A stretch of 41,313 nucleotides of DNA. Origin: Actinobacteria bacterium OV450 (lineage in GTDB: Bacteria; Actinomycetota; Actinomycetes; Streptomycetales; Streptomycetaceae). Both the position numbers and the translations under genes were made by a program. Shown here piece by piece: positions 34,168 to 41,313 of this stretch. The notes under the pieces were generated by a model. That model was not told where the DNA came from. It saw nothing but the letters and a program-made list of their open reading frames with translations, and searched no databases. The stretch is from the NCBI GenBank assembly GCA_001298555.1, contig LJCW01000348.1, forward strand, positions 1 to 41,313. Reading direction: 5' to 3'. Numbering within the stretch: the first letter of the stretch is position 1; each line of letters starts with the position of its first letter.

Positions 34168-35199
34168 TCAACGGCGGGTGGCGGGACCCGCGCTGCGACG
34201 CAGCACCATCTCGGGCGGGATCCGCACGTGGGCACGCGAGTGCGCGACGCCCTCGAGCTCCTCTACGAGCAGTTCCAGGGCCCGGCGGCCGAGCTCGCCG
34301 AAGTCCTGCCGCACGGTGGTCAGGGGCGGGGTGAAGTAGGCGGCCTCGGGAATGTCGTCGAAGCCGACCACACTGATGTCGCCCGGGATCGAGCGGCCGG
34401 CCTCGTGCAGGGCGCGCAGCAGGCCGAGCGCCATGTGGTCGTTCGCGCAGAAGACGGCGGTGACGTCGTCCAGTTCGGCGATCCGCAAGCCCGCCTGGTA
34501 GCCGGCGCGCGCACTCCAGTCCCCGGGCTCGACACGCGGTACGGGGGCTCCGGCGGCCTCCAGGGCGCCGCGCCAGCCCTCCTGGCGGTCCCGGCTCTCC
34601 AGCCAGCCGGTCGGCCCCGCCAGGTGGTGCACGGTGCGGTGCCCCAGATCGAGCAGGTGTCCGGTGGCCGCTTCGGCGCCGGACCGGTTGTCCACCGAGA
34701 CCATGGGAACCCGTGACTGGCTGCCCGGTCCGACCGCGACGACCGGCACGGAACTGGAGAGCTTGGCCACCGCGCTGACGGCGGAGATCTGGGGCGCGAT
34801 CACGACCACGCCTTCCACGCCCTGGTCGCGCAGTCGGTCGACGGCCTCCTGAACCGAACGGCCGTCCAGGGAGCGCAGACTCGTCACGCTGACGAAGTAC
34901 CCCGCACTGCGCGCAGCCTGCTCGATGCCGTGCAGCATCGAGGCGGGACCGTACAGTGTCGATTCGAAGCTGACCACGCCGAGGGTTTGCGAGCGGCGGG
35001 TGACCAGGGCGCGGGCAGCGGAATTGGGCCGGTAGTCCAGCTCCCGGATGGCGGCGAGCACGCGCTCCCGGGTGCCGGGCCGCACGTGCGGGGCGCCGTT
35101 GAGCACCCGGGACACCGTCTGGTGGGACACGCCGGCCAACTTCGCCACGTCCGCCATCACCGGGTGGCGCCGCTCGGTCCCGGCACTGTCGTTCCCCAC
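34168..35199 (-). CDS. LacI-family regulator, second AraR-like paralogue
   Basis: LacI-family repressor of 343 residues. The helix-turn-helix at about 15-33 (ADVAKLAGVSHQTVSRVLNG) has the same recognition helix, VSHQTVSRVL, as the regulator at 1671-2747, and the hinge NSAARALVTRRSQTLGV is almost the same. The effector domain ends in VVGFDDIPEAAYFTPPLTTVRQDFGELG. I take GTG 35199, which has AGGAGG 9 bp upstream; the longer frame to 35406 would translate the operator at 35391. It is divergent from the chvE-gguAB importer and flanked by TTGTGAGCGTTAACA(A/C) sites on both sides, so it probably controls the importer and the galM strand. Shared recognition residues imply overlap with the first regulator. 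Confidence 0.87.
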   Translation of the reverse strand: MGNDSAGTERRHPVMADVAKLAGVSHQTVSRVLNGAPHVRPGTRERVLAAIRELDYRPNSAARALVTRRSQTLGVVSFESTLYGPASMLHGIEQAARSAGYFVSVTSLRSLDGRSVQEAVDRLRDQGVEGVVVIAPQISAVSAVAKLSSSVPVVAVGPGSQSRVPMVSVDNRSGAEAATGHLLDLGHRTVHHLAGPTGWLESRDRQEGWRGALEAAGAPVPRVEPGDWSARAGYQAGLRIAELDDVTAVFCANDHMALGLLRALHEAGRSIPGDISVVGFDDIPEAAYFTPPLTTVRQDFGELGRRALELLVEELEGVAHSRAHVRIPPEMVLRRSAGPATRR

Positions 35200-35390
35200 G
35201 CGCACTTCCCTCCTCGACTCCCGGCCACGGTACGCTACCGACCCGCGACGAAGGCGATACGAGCCCCGCGTCAGCCCCGCCCTCGAGTGGACCGGCGGCA
35301 GGCGGTCGCCGGCGGCAGGTCCAGGAAGCTGATCGCCTGCGCGTTGTTGAAGACTGAACGGCGACACGGGCAGACCCTTGACGGGCACTG

Positions 35391-35406
35391 TTGTGAGCGT
35401 TAACAC
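35391..35406. promoter_or_regulatory. LacI-type operator upstream of the ChvE-type importer
   Basis: TTGTGAGCGTTAACAC shares 15 of 16 bases with the site at 34099. It lies 143 bp before the binding-protein start and 192 bp before the divergent regulator start, within the 350-bp spacer 35200-35548, which shows nothing else I can name. Confidence 0.78.
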
Positions 35407-35548
35407 TCATGTAACGCCAGGCCGGAGCCGCTGCAACGCCGACTTCACGCAGCGCGAGAAGACGACTCCCGGCCAGCCCCGCTCGACCGCTTCCGGTCAC
35501 CCGAACCGGGTCGCACTGTGCCGGTCGCGGAACATCACTGGAGGAACT

Positions 35549-36643
35549 GTGCGGAAGCTTTCAGCTGGCCTCGTCTCCGTGGGCCTCACGCTGTCGCTGG
35601 CAGCCTGCGGCCAGAGCGCCAACGGAGCGGGCGGCGGCGGGGCCGGCGGAGACGCCAAAGGGGGCCTCATCGGCATCGCGATGCCGACCAAGTCTTCGGA
35701 GCGCTGGATCAACGACGGCACCAACATGGTCAAGGAGTTCCAGGCCAAGGGGTACAAGACCGACCTCCAGTACGGCGACAACGTCGTGGAGAACCAGGTC
35801 TCCCAGGTGGAGAACATGATCACCAAGGGGGCCAAGCTGCTGGTGATCGCCGCCATCGACGGTTCCTCGCTCACCAACGTGCTGCAGAAGGCCGCCGACG
35901 CCCACATCCCCGTCATCTCCTACGACCGGCTGATCCGCGGCACGGGGAACGTCGATTACTACGCGACCTTCGACAACTACAAGGTCGGCGTGCTCCAGGG
36001 CAGTTACATCGTCGACAAACTCGGCCTCAAGGACGGCAAGGGCCCCTTCAACATCGAACTGTTCGCCGGCTCACCGGACGACAACAACTCCACGTTCTTC
36101 TACAACGGCGCGATGAGCGCCCTCAAGCCGTACATTGACAACAAGATGCTGGTCGTGCAGAGCGGGCAGACCTCCCTCAACCAGATCGCCACACTGCGCT
36201 GGGACGGCGGTCTCGCCCAGTCCCGGATGGACAACCTGCTGAGCAAGTCGTACACCGCGGCCCGCGTCGACGCGGTGCTCTCGCCGTACGACGGCATCTC
36301 GATCGGCATCATCTCCTCACTGAAGGGCGTCGGCTACGGGACCGGCCAGCCGTTGCCCGTCGTCACGGGTCAGGACGGTGAGCTGGCCTCGGTGAAGTCG
36401 ATCATTGCGGGCGAGCAGACCCAGACCGTCTACAAGGACACCCGCCAACTGGCCAAGGCCGCGGTCCAGATGGGCGACGCACTGCTGACCGGTGGCAAGC
36501 CCGAGGTCAATGACACCCGCCAGTACGACAACGGCGTCAAGACCGTCCCGGCGCAGCTGCTCCAGCCGGTCAGTGTCGACAAGGAGAACTACCGGAAGGT
36601 CCTGGTGGACAGCGGCCAGTACACCGCGGATCAGCTCAAGTAG
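35549..36643 (+). CDS. multiple-monosaccharide-binding lipoprotein, ChvE-like
   Basis: Extracellular substrate-binding lipoprotein of 364 residues in the ChvE/XylF group. It has a short signal peptide with lipobox SLAAC (Cys20) and a Gly-rich spacer, then the binding domain from GLIGIAMPTKSSERW. Typical blocks include DGSSLTNVLQKAADAHIPVISYDRLI, LFAGSPDDNN and VVTGQDGE. The start is GTG at 35549 with GGAGG just upstream. ChvE homologues bind several aldoses, including arabinose, galactose, xylose and glucose; here the arabinose-type operator favours arabinose or galactose. It is the first of three genes of an importer. Confidence 0.9.
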   Translation: MRKLSAGLVSVGLTLSLAACGQSANGAGGGGAGGDAKGGLIGIAMPTKSSERWINDGTNMVKEFQAKGYKTDLQYGDNVVENQVSQVENMITKGAKLLVIAAIDGSSLTNVLQKAADAHIPVISYDRLIRGTGNVDYYATFDNYKVGVLQGSYIVDKLGLKDGKGPFNIELFAGSPDDNNSTFFYNGAMSALKPYIDNKMLVVQSGQTSLNQIATLRWDGGLAQSRMDNLLSKSYTAARVDAVLSPYDGISIGIISSLKGVGYGTGQPLPVVTGQDGELASVKSIIAGEQTQTVYKDTRQLAKAAVQMGDALLTGGKPEVNDTRQYDNGVKTVPAQLLQPVSVDKENYRKVLVDSGQYTADQLK

Positions 36644-36686
36644 CCCACGGGGTCCGATCGGCGGGCCCGTGCGAACCGGCGGTGCG

Positions 36687-36709
36687 ACGCCCGGGAGACC
36701 GCCCGGCGT
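36687..36709 (+). terminator. weak stem-loop after the ChvE-like gene (possible attenuator)
   Basis: ACGCC...GGCGT arms with one internal mismatch followed by two more pairs, in the 97-bp spacer before the ATPase gene. The position suits differential expression of binding protein and ATPase. The stem is imperfect. Confidence 0.3.
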
Positions 36710-36740
36710 TGCCCCGCCCCGACGATACGGATGCGCAACC

Positions 36741-38288
36741 ATGGCCCGACCCGTTCTCGAGATGCGGTCGATCAGCAAGGCGTTTCCCGGTGTCAAGGCT
36801 CTCTCCGGCGTCGACCTGACCGTCGGCGCAGGGGAGGTGCACGCCGTCTGCGGTGAGAACGGCGCCGGCAAGTCCACTCTGATGAAGGTACTCAGCGGGG
36901 TCCACCCGCACGGCAGCTACGAAGGCGAGATCTACTTCGAGGGCGAGCCCTGCCACTTCCGGGACATCCGGGCCAGCGAGCAGCGCGGCATCGTCATCAT
37001 CCACCAGGAACTCGCGCTGGTCCCCTACCTTTCCATCGCCGAGAACATCTTCCTCGGCAACGAGCACGCCACCCGGGGGTTCATCAGCTGGCACCGGACG
37101 CTGACCCACGCCGCCGCACTGATCCAGCAGGTCGGACTCGACGAGAGCCCGCACACCAGGATCGCCGACCTGGGCGTGGGCAAGCAGCAGTTGGTCGAGA
37201 TCGCCAAGGCCCTCGCCAAGAGGGTCAAGTTGCTCATCCTGGACGAGCCGACGGCCGCCCTGAACGACGCGGACAGCCGCAAGCTGCTCGACCTGATCCT
37301 CGAACTCAAGGCTCAGGGCATCTCCTGCATCCTCATCTCGCACAAGCTGAACGAGATCGCCCGGGTCGCCGATGCCGTCACCGTCCTGCGCGACGGGCGG
37401 ACCATCGAGACCCTCGCGATCGGGCCCGACGGCATCTCCGAGGAGCGGATCATCCGTGGCATGGTCGGCCGCGACCTGGAGCACCGCTACCCCGAGCGCG
37501 CCCCGCGGATCGGCGAGGTCGCCTTCGAAGTCGATGACTGGAGCGTTCAGCACCCGATCGACCACCGGCGCAAGGTGGTCGACGGCGCCTCGCTGAACGT
37601 CCGTCGCGGCGAGATCGTCGGCATCGCCGGCCTCATGGGCGCCGGCCGCACCGAGTTGGCCATGAGCGTCTTCGGCCGCTCGTACGGACGGTGGACCGGC
37701 GGCCGGGTGCGGCTGCACGGGCGGGAGATCCGTACCCGGACGGTGCCGGAGGCGATCGGACACGGCATCGCGTACGTGACCGAGGACCGCAAGCAGCTCG
37801 GCCTCAACCTGGGCGACGACATCAGCCGGAACATCTCCCTGAGCGCCCTGGGCAAGGTGGCCCGGCGGGGCTGGGTCGACCGGCACGAGGAGGCGCGGAT
37901 CGCCGAAACGTTCCGGCGGACGATGAACATCAAGGCGCCCTCAGTGTTCGCGGAGACCGGCAAGCTCAGCGGCGGCAACCAGCAGAAGGTCGTCCTCAGC
38001 AAATGGATCTTCGCCGATCCGGAGGTGCTGATCCTCGACGAACCCACCCGGGGCATCGACATCGGCGCCAAGGCGGAGATCTACACCGTCATCGCCGAAC
38101 TCGCGGCCCAGGGAAGGGCGGTACTCGTCATCTCCTCCGAGCTCCCCGAGCTTCTGGGCCTCTGCGACCGGATCTACACCATGGCCGAAGGCCGGATCAC
38201 CGGTGAGGTGACCCGCGCCGAGGCCACCCAGGAATCCCTCATGCGGCTCATGACCATGAGCGCGGCATACCCCGACAAGCAGGTGTGA
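36741..38288 (+). CDS. monosaccharide ABC transporter ATPase, GguA/MmsA-like (two nucleotide-binding domains)
   Basis: Cytoplasmic ATPase of 515 residues. Domain 1 has Walker A GENGAGKST at about 38-46, signature LGVGKQQLVEIAKA and Walker B LLILDEPTAALND. Domain 2 has the degenerate GLMGAGRTELA, signature LSGGNQQKV and Walker B LILDEPTRGIDIG. The extended N-terminal YVTEDRKQLGL block and the overall length match the GguA/MmsA/XylG group. The start is ATG 36741; the closest purine-rich stretch upstream is weak. The permease gene follows after 3 bp. It energises import with the adjacent permease and ChvE-like protein. Confidence 0.9.
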   Translation: MARPVLEMRSISKAFPGVKALSGVDLTVGAGEVHAVCGENGAGKSTLMKVLSGVHPHGSYEGEIYFEGEPCHFRDIRASEQRGIVIIHQELALVPYLSIAENIFLGNEHATRGFISWHRTLTHAAALIQQVGLDESPHTRIADLGVGKQQLVEIAKALAKRVKLLILDEPTAALNDADSRKLLDLILELKAQGISCILISHKLNEIARVADAVTVLRDGRTIETLAIGPDGISEERIIRGMVGRDLEHRYPERAPRIGEVAFEVDDWSVQHPIDHRRKVVDGASLNVRRGEIVGIAGLMGAGRTELAMSVFGRSYGRWTGGRVRLHGREIRTRTVPEAIGHGIAYVTEDRKQLGLNLGDDISRNISLSALGKVARRGWVDRHEEARIAETFRRTMNIKAPSVFAETGKLSGGNQQKVVLSKWIFADPEVLILDEPTRGIDIGAKAEIYTVIAELAAQGRAVLVISSELPELLGLCDRIYTMAEGRITGEVTRAEATQESLMRLMTMSAAYPDKQV

Positions 38289-38291
38289 GGC

Positions 38292-39527
38292 ATGGCCCAG
38301 ATCGAGACCACCCCGGAGACCGCGCCCAGTCCCCCGGAAACCGGCCCACGACCGTCGGCCGGTGCCGTACTGGCCCGGGCGCTGCGCGGCAACCTGCGCC
38401 AGTACGGGATGCTGGTCGCGCTGGCGCTGATCGTGCTGCTGTTCCAGTTCTGGACGGACGGCATCCTGCTCCAGCCGCTCAACATCACCAATCTGATCCA
38501 GCAGAACGGCTACATCCTCATCCTGGCCATCGGCATGATGATCGTCATCATCGCCGGGCACATCGACCTGTCGGTCGGGTCGCTCGCGGCCTTCGTGGGG
38601 GCGGCCGCGGCGGTGATGATGGTCGAGCACAAGATGCCGTGGCCCGCGGCTCTGCTGGTCGCGCTGCTGATCGGGGCTCTCGCCGGTGCCTGGCAGGGGT
38701 TCTGGATCGCCTATCTCGGGATCCCGTCGTTCATCGTCACGCTGGCCGGCATGCTGCTGTTCCGCGGTGGGACCCAGATCCTCCTGCAGGGCCAGTCGGT
38801 GGCGCCGTTCCCCAAGGGTTTCCAGAACATCAGCAGCGGCTTCCTCCCCGCGGTCGGCCCCCACACCGATTACCACAACCTCACACTGCTGCTGGGCCTG
38901 TCGGTACTGGCCGTGGCGATCGTGCAGGAGCTGCGCGGACGGCGGCGGGCCGCCTCGTACGGGCTGGAACCGCTTCCGGCCGGACTGTTCCTGGTGAAGC
39001 TCGGCGCGATCACCGCGGCCGTGGCGACGTTCACGCTGCTGCTGGCCAGCTACCACGGGGTGCCGATCGTCCTGCTGATCCTGGGCGTCCTGCTGGTCGG
39101 CTTCGGATACGTGATGCGCAACTCGATCCTCGGCCGGCACACCTACGCCATCGGCGGCAACGAGGCGGCGGCGAGGCTGTCCGGGGTGAAGAGCAAGCGG
39201 GTCGTCTTCCTCGCCTTCGTGAACATGGGTGTCCTGGCGGCCCTGGCCGGGCTGGTCTTCGCCGCGCGGCTCAACGCCGGTACGCCGCAGGCCGGCATCA
39301 ACTTCGAGCTGGAGGCGATCGCCGCCGCTTTCATCGGTGGCGCCTCCGCGAGCGGCGGTGTGGGAACCGTCATCGGTGCGCTCACCGGCGGTCTGGTGCT
39401 GGGCGTGCTGAACAACGGCATGTCGCTGGTCGGCGTGGGTACCGACTACCAGCAGGTGATCAAGGGCCTGGTCCTGCTGGCGGCCGTCGGCTTCGACGTC
39501 TACAACAAGCGCAAGGCCGGAGCCTGA
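38292..39527 (+). CDS. monosaccharide ABC transporter permease, GguB/MmsB-like
   Basis: Integral membrane permease of 411 residues with about 10 or more hydrophobic segments. The family block AGHIDLSVGSLAAFVGAA follows the second or third segment, IGGNEAAARLSGVKSKR lies late in the protein, and AFIGGASASGGVGTVIGA precedes the last segments. The extra length compared with RbsC-type permeases (about 330) is typical of GguB/XylH/MmsB and comes from an insertion around 190-250, including a charged loop ELRGRRRAASYGLEPLP. It starts 3 bp after the ATPase stop and ends before a nested hairpin. A single permease gene implies a homodimeric channel. Confidence 0.9.
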   Translation: MAQIETTPETAPSPPETGPRPSAGAVLARALRGNLRQYGMLVALALIVLLFQFWTDGILLQPLNITNLIQQNGYILILAIGMMIVIIAGHIDLSVGSLAAFVGAAAAVMMVEHKMPWPAALLVALLIGALAGAWQGFWIAYLGIPSFIVTLAGMLLFRGGTQILLQGQSVAPFPKGFQNISSGFLPAVGPHTDYHNLTLLLGLSVLAVAIVQELRGRRRAASYGLEPLPAGLFLVKLGAITAAVATFTLLLASYHGVPIVLLILGVLLVGFGYVMRNSILGRHTYAIGGNEAAARLSGVKSKRVVFLAFVNMGVLAALAGLVFAARLNAGTPQAGINFELEAIAAAFIGGASASGGVGTVIGALTGGLVLGVLNNGMSLVGVGTDYQQVIKGLVLLAAVGFDVYNKRKAGA

Positions 39528-39557
39528 CCTCGCCTCTCCTCGGCCCGGCGTCGCCGC

Positions 39558-39604
39558 CCGCACGAGGAGGGTGACTCCCCTGCCGGGGAGCCCGCCTCGT
39601 GCGG
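39558..39604 (+). terminator. nested hairpin terminator after the ChvE-type importer operon
   Basis: Outer arms CCGCACGAGG and CCTCGTGCGG pair over 10 bp, and an inner hairpin CTCCCC-TGCC-GGGGAG lies in the loop. It begins 30 bp after the permease stop. Confidence 0.75.
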
Positions 39605-39609
39605 CTCCG

Positions 39610-39940
39610 CTCGCGCGTCGACGATCTGATCGAAGTGGGACCCGTACGTGGGGAAGGAGACGTCGTACTCGTGACCCGGGTACGGCGGGACCAGCCGAGC
39701 GGCCCGGACCACCGCCGGCCCCGCGGAGCGCCGCCACACCCGACGCGTACGGCCGGCTCGTCGCGCCGGTCCGGCCGACCGGTCGCCTCCACGCACCACG
39801 CGGACATGGAGTCCAGCTCCGCGGCCATCCGGGGGTCGTCGAGATCCGGTGCGTCCCACAGGCGCTGTGGACGCATCTGGAGGTGAAGCGGCTCTCGAAC
39901 ACGTGGCACGGCGCATCGCGTCGCCGTGGTTGCTCCGCCC
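39610..39940 (-). pseudogene. unidentified decayed coding remnant
   Basis: On the minus strand one frame reads PLHLQMRPQRLWDAPDLDD followed by PRMAAELDSMSAWCVEATGR. Another frame further downstream reads RLVPPYPGHEYDVSFPTYGS then HFDQIVDA. Both have the residue balance of real protein, unlike the Arg/Pro-rich noise around them, and the switch of frame indicates decay. The first block vaguely resembles the C-terminal tail of sulfatases, but not enough to assign. The flanks (39605 and 39940-40102) show nothing else. Confidence 0.4.
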
Positions 39941-40102
39941 CGTGCCCGGGCCGTGGTGCAGGGACACCGCCGTCCCGGCCGGGCGGACCGGTCGTCCTGA
40001 CCGCGCAGGTCCGGGTGGCGGCCGAGGTCACAGACGCGGGTCCCCCGGAGGTGACTGCCCGGCACGGTGAGCGTTCCGCCCCCTGCCTGGCAGGATCTCC
40101 CC

Positions 40103-40417
40103 ATGCTTGATGAAAAGCTCGACGCGCTTGCGCAGATGATGGCAGAGCACATGGCCAAGCCGTTCCCGCCCGGCTTCCGCGGCCTGGACATCGAGGGCAG
40201 GGACATGGTGATGCTCGACTCGGACGCCTATGCCTACGCCGCCTGCGTCCACGAAGACCTACTCAGCGAACAGGCCCACGCACGCCTGACGCGGCTGACG
40301 TCGGCATTCGGGAAGGTCCTTCCGGCGATCGATGACGAGTACGCGGCCAAGTACTACACGCATCTGCACAACATGGTCGTGCTGTCTGCCGAGATCGAGA
40401 GCCAGCGCAAGAAGTAG
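40103..40417 (+). CDS. small protein of unknown function
   Basis: A 104-residue soluble protein starting at ATG 40103 with GGCAGGA upstream. It is rich in Asp, Glu, Ala and Met, with predicted helices at the N-terminus (EKLDALAQMMAEHMAKP) and C-terminus (YYTHLHNMVVLSAEIESQRK). A central DIEGRDMVMLDSDAYAY block lies between them. No signal peptide, metal motif or membrane segment is seen. Coding bias and residue composition are good, so it is probably a real gene. I do not recognise the family. It follows the importer terminator and a gene remnant on an independent transcript. Confidence 0.7.
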   Translation: MLDEKLDALAQMMAEHMAKPFPPGFRGLDIEGRDMVMLDSDAYAYAACVHEDLLSEQAHARLTRLTSAFGKVLPAIDDEYAAKYYTHLHNMVVLSAEIESQRKK

Positions 40418-41206
40418 TCCCCGCCAGGAGTAGAGCACTAGCTAGCCCCGTCTCCGGCGTCGCCGCCTGCCGAAGGACATCAACTGCCCGACGGAGGCGT
40501 CCGGCCGGACGTCGATGACGGTCCGCGGGCAGCGGGTCACATCGCCGCCGTGACGCTCGCGGGTGTGCCGAAGCAGTGGTCCACCCACGGCTCCGGGCCC
40601 CCGAGGCTGTGCAGGGCCCCTGCCATCTGCGGACGTGCCAGCAGCCGACGGAGTGGACGTGTTGCCCCTGCCGGATCTTTGGCAGCCCCGTCGTCAATCG
40701 GCGCCAACGGCCTCGGCGCCGGTCGCGACTTCCGGGCCCCGGTGGCCGCGTACGAGGACGTCGCCGGCCAGGAGGCAGGAGGCCCGCTTGACGTACACGG
40801 CACGGGGTACGGGATCCGCCCCTGCCGGGGCAGCCGCCGAGGTGCGCCGCCCCTGCGCCGGAGCCGCGCTCCCCGCACCTCTACGCCCACCTCCGCCTGG
40901 GCCCGGGCGGCCCCGCAACGTTCCGATGGTCCAGGACGCCGGCCCCGATCCCGCCCGGCGCTCACCACTCGGCCGCAGCAGGGCGTCGGCTGCCTGGCCG
41001 AACACCCGGCACGGGCCGCTGCCGGGGTACGGGCCGCGCTGTGGGGTCTCCCAGCTCGCCCCTCCGGTGGAGCGGAGCACGGGCCGTTCATCCGGCGGGC
41101 CCCGCCCGCGTCGCCCCCCACGCGCCCCCGCGGCCGGAGGACGGCGGGCCCCCCCCGCCCCGGCGGCCGCGGCGCCCCCGGCGCCCGGCCCGTCCCGGCC
41201 CGCGCC
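40418..41206. other. stretch without a recognisable gene
   Basis: About 790 bp in which frames on both strands stay open but translate to Arg-, Pro- and Gly-rich sequence without motifs or ribosome binding sites. It includes a very GC-rich, low-complexity part near 41100-41200, with runs of C and GGCGGCC-type words. It may be decayed coding DNA. I see no terminator or repeat of note. Confidence 0.4.
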
Positions 41207-41313
41207 TCACAGGACCTGGCCCGCCTCAACAGCCAGGCCGTCCAGGCCGGCCACCCCGAGGCGCAGTGCACGCTGTTCCAGATCAGGACCTGGCTCACCG
41301 AGGAGGAGTGGCG
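41207..41313 (+). CDS. possible partial coding sequence running off the window end
   Basis: From about 41207 the plus frame reads SQDLARLNSQAVQAGHPEAQ and then CTLFQIRTWLTEEEW to the last base. This has a natural protein composition, in contrast to the sequence before it. No start codon is seen locally, so it may be the interior of a gene whose start is degenerate or further upstream, or a fragment. The family is not recognised. Confidence 0.3.

Noticed and set aside
35200..35406. Longer N-terminus (69 extra residues) for the second AraR-like regulator
   Set aside because: It would translate the operator at 35391 and has no ribosome binding site, whereas GTG 35199 has AGGAGG at proper spacing and is close to the helix-turn-helix.

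Overview
The window is high-GC DNA with Streptomyces-type gene structure: GTG and TTG starts, purine-rich ribosome binding sites, GC-rich third positions and perfect GC-rich hairpin terminators. The gene set (cebR-cebEFG-bglC, xylA/xylB with a ROK regulator, split ara genes, secreted GH48 and GH6 cellulases carrying CBM2 domains) fits a soil actinomycete, most likely Streptomyces. No tRNA, rRNA, CRISPR array or intact mobile element was seen.

Layout. (1) 1-12.1 kb, L-arabinose region: araD, a divergent LacI-family regulator (AraR-like), a four-gene YtfQ/YtfR/YtfT/YjfF-type sugar ABC importer on the minus strand, then divergent araB-araA. LacI-type operators close to TTGTGAGCGCTAACAA lie between araD and the regulator and, as a pair, between the importer and araB. 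(2) 12.1-17.6 kb, cellulases: a secreted multidomain GH48 and a secreted CBM2-GH6 exo-cellulase, transcribed divergently, with two CebR-type boxes (TGGGAGCGCTCCCA and a variant) between them. (3) 17.6-25.1 kb: a mycothiol-dependent maleylpyruvate-isomerase-like protein, then the cellobiose module cebR / cebE-cebF-cebG / bglC. Two perfect CebR boxes lie between cebR and cebE, and a variant box overlaps the bglC ribosome binding site. (4) 25.1-29.1 kb, xylose: xylB and a ROK regulator (4-bp overlap) divergent from xylA. (5) 29.2-34.1 kb, a partly decayed hemicellulose/arabinose stretch: a full-length GH1 lacking its catalytic nucleophile, a frameshifted acetylxylan esterase, a trace of a CBM6-like domain, an intact aldose 1-epimerase and a deleted, frameshifted araB copy. 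(6) 34.1-39.6 kb: a second AraR-like LacI regulator divergent from a ChvE-GguA-GguB type monosaccharide importer, again with TTGTGAGCGTTAACA(A/C) operators. (7) 39.6-41.3 kb: an unidentified coding remnant, a small unknown protein and poorly structured sequence.

Together the intact genes describe a route from plant cell wall to central metabolism. GH48 and GH6 release cellobiose outside the cell, CebEFG imports it and BglC cleaves it. Xylose goes through XylA and XylB, and arabinose through AraA, AraB and AraD. Two monosaccharide importers and a mutarotase support these routes. The two ABC modules of the YtfQ and ChvE types encode their own ATPases. The ceb module has none, so it probably relies on a shared ATPase such as MsiK encoded elsewhere. 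The most unusual features are the GH1 with Gly at the nucleophile position, the cluster of three or more pseudogenes, the shared operator code of two AraR paralogues, and a 9 x 7-bp repeat in the importer leader.
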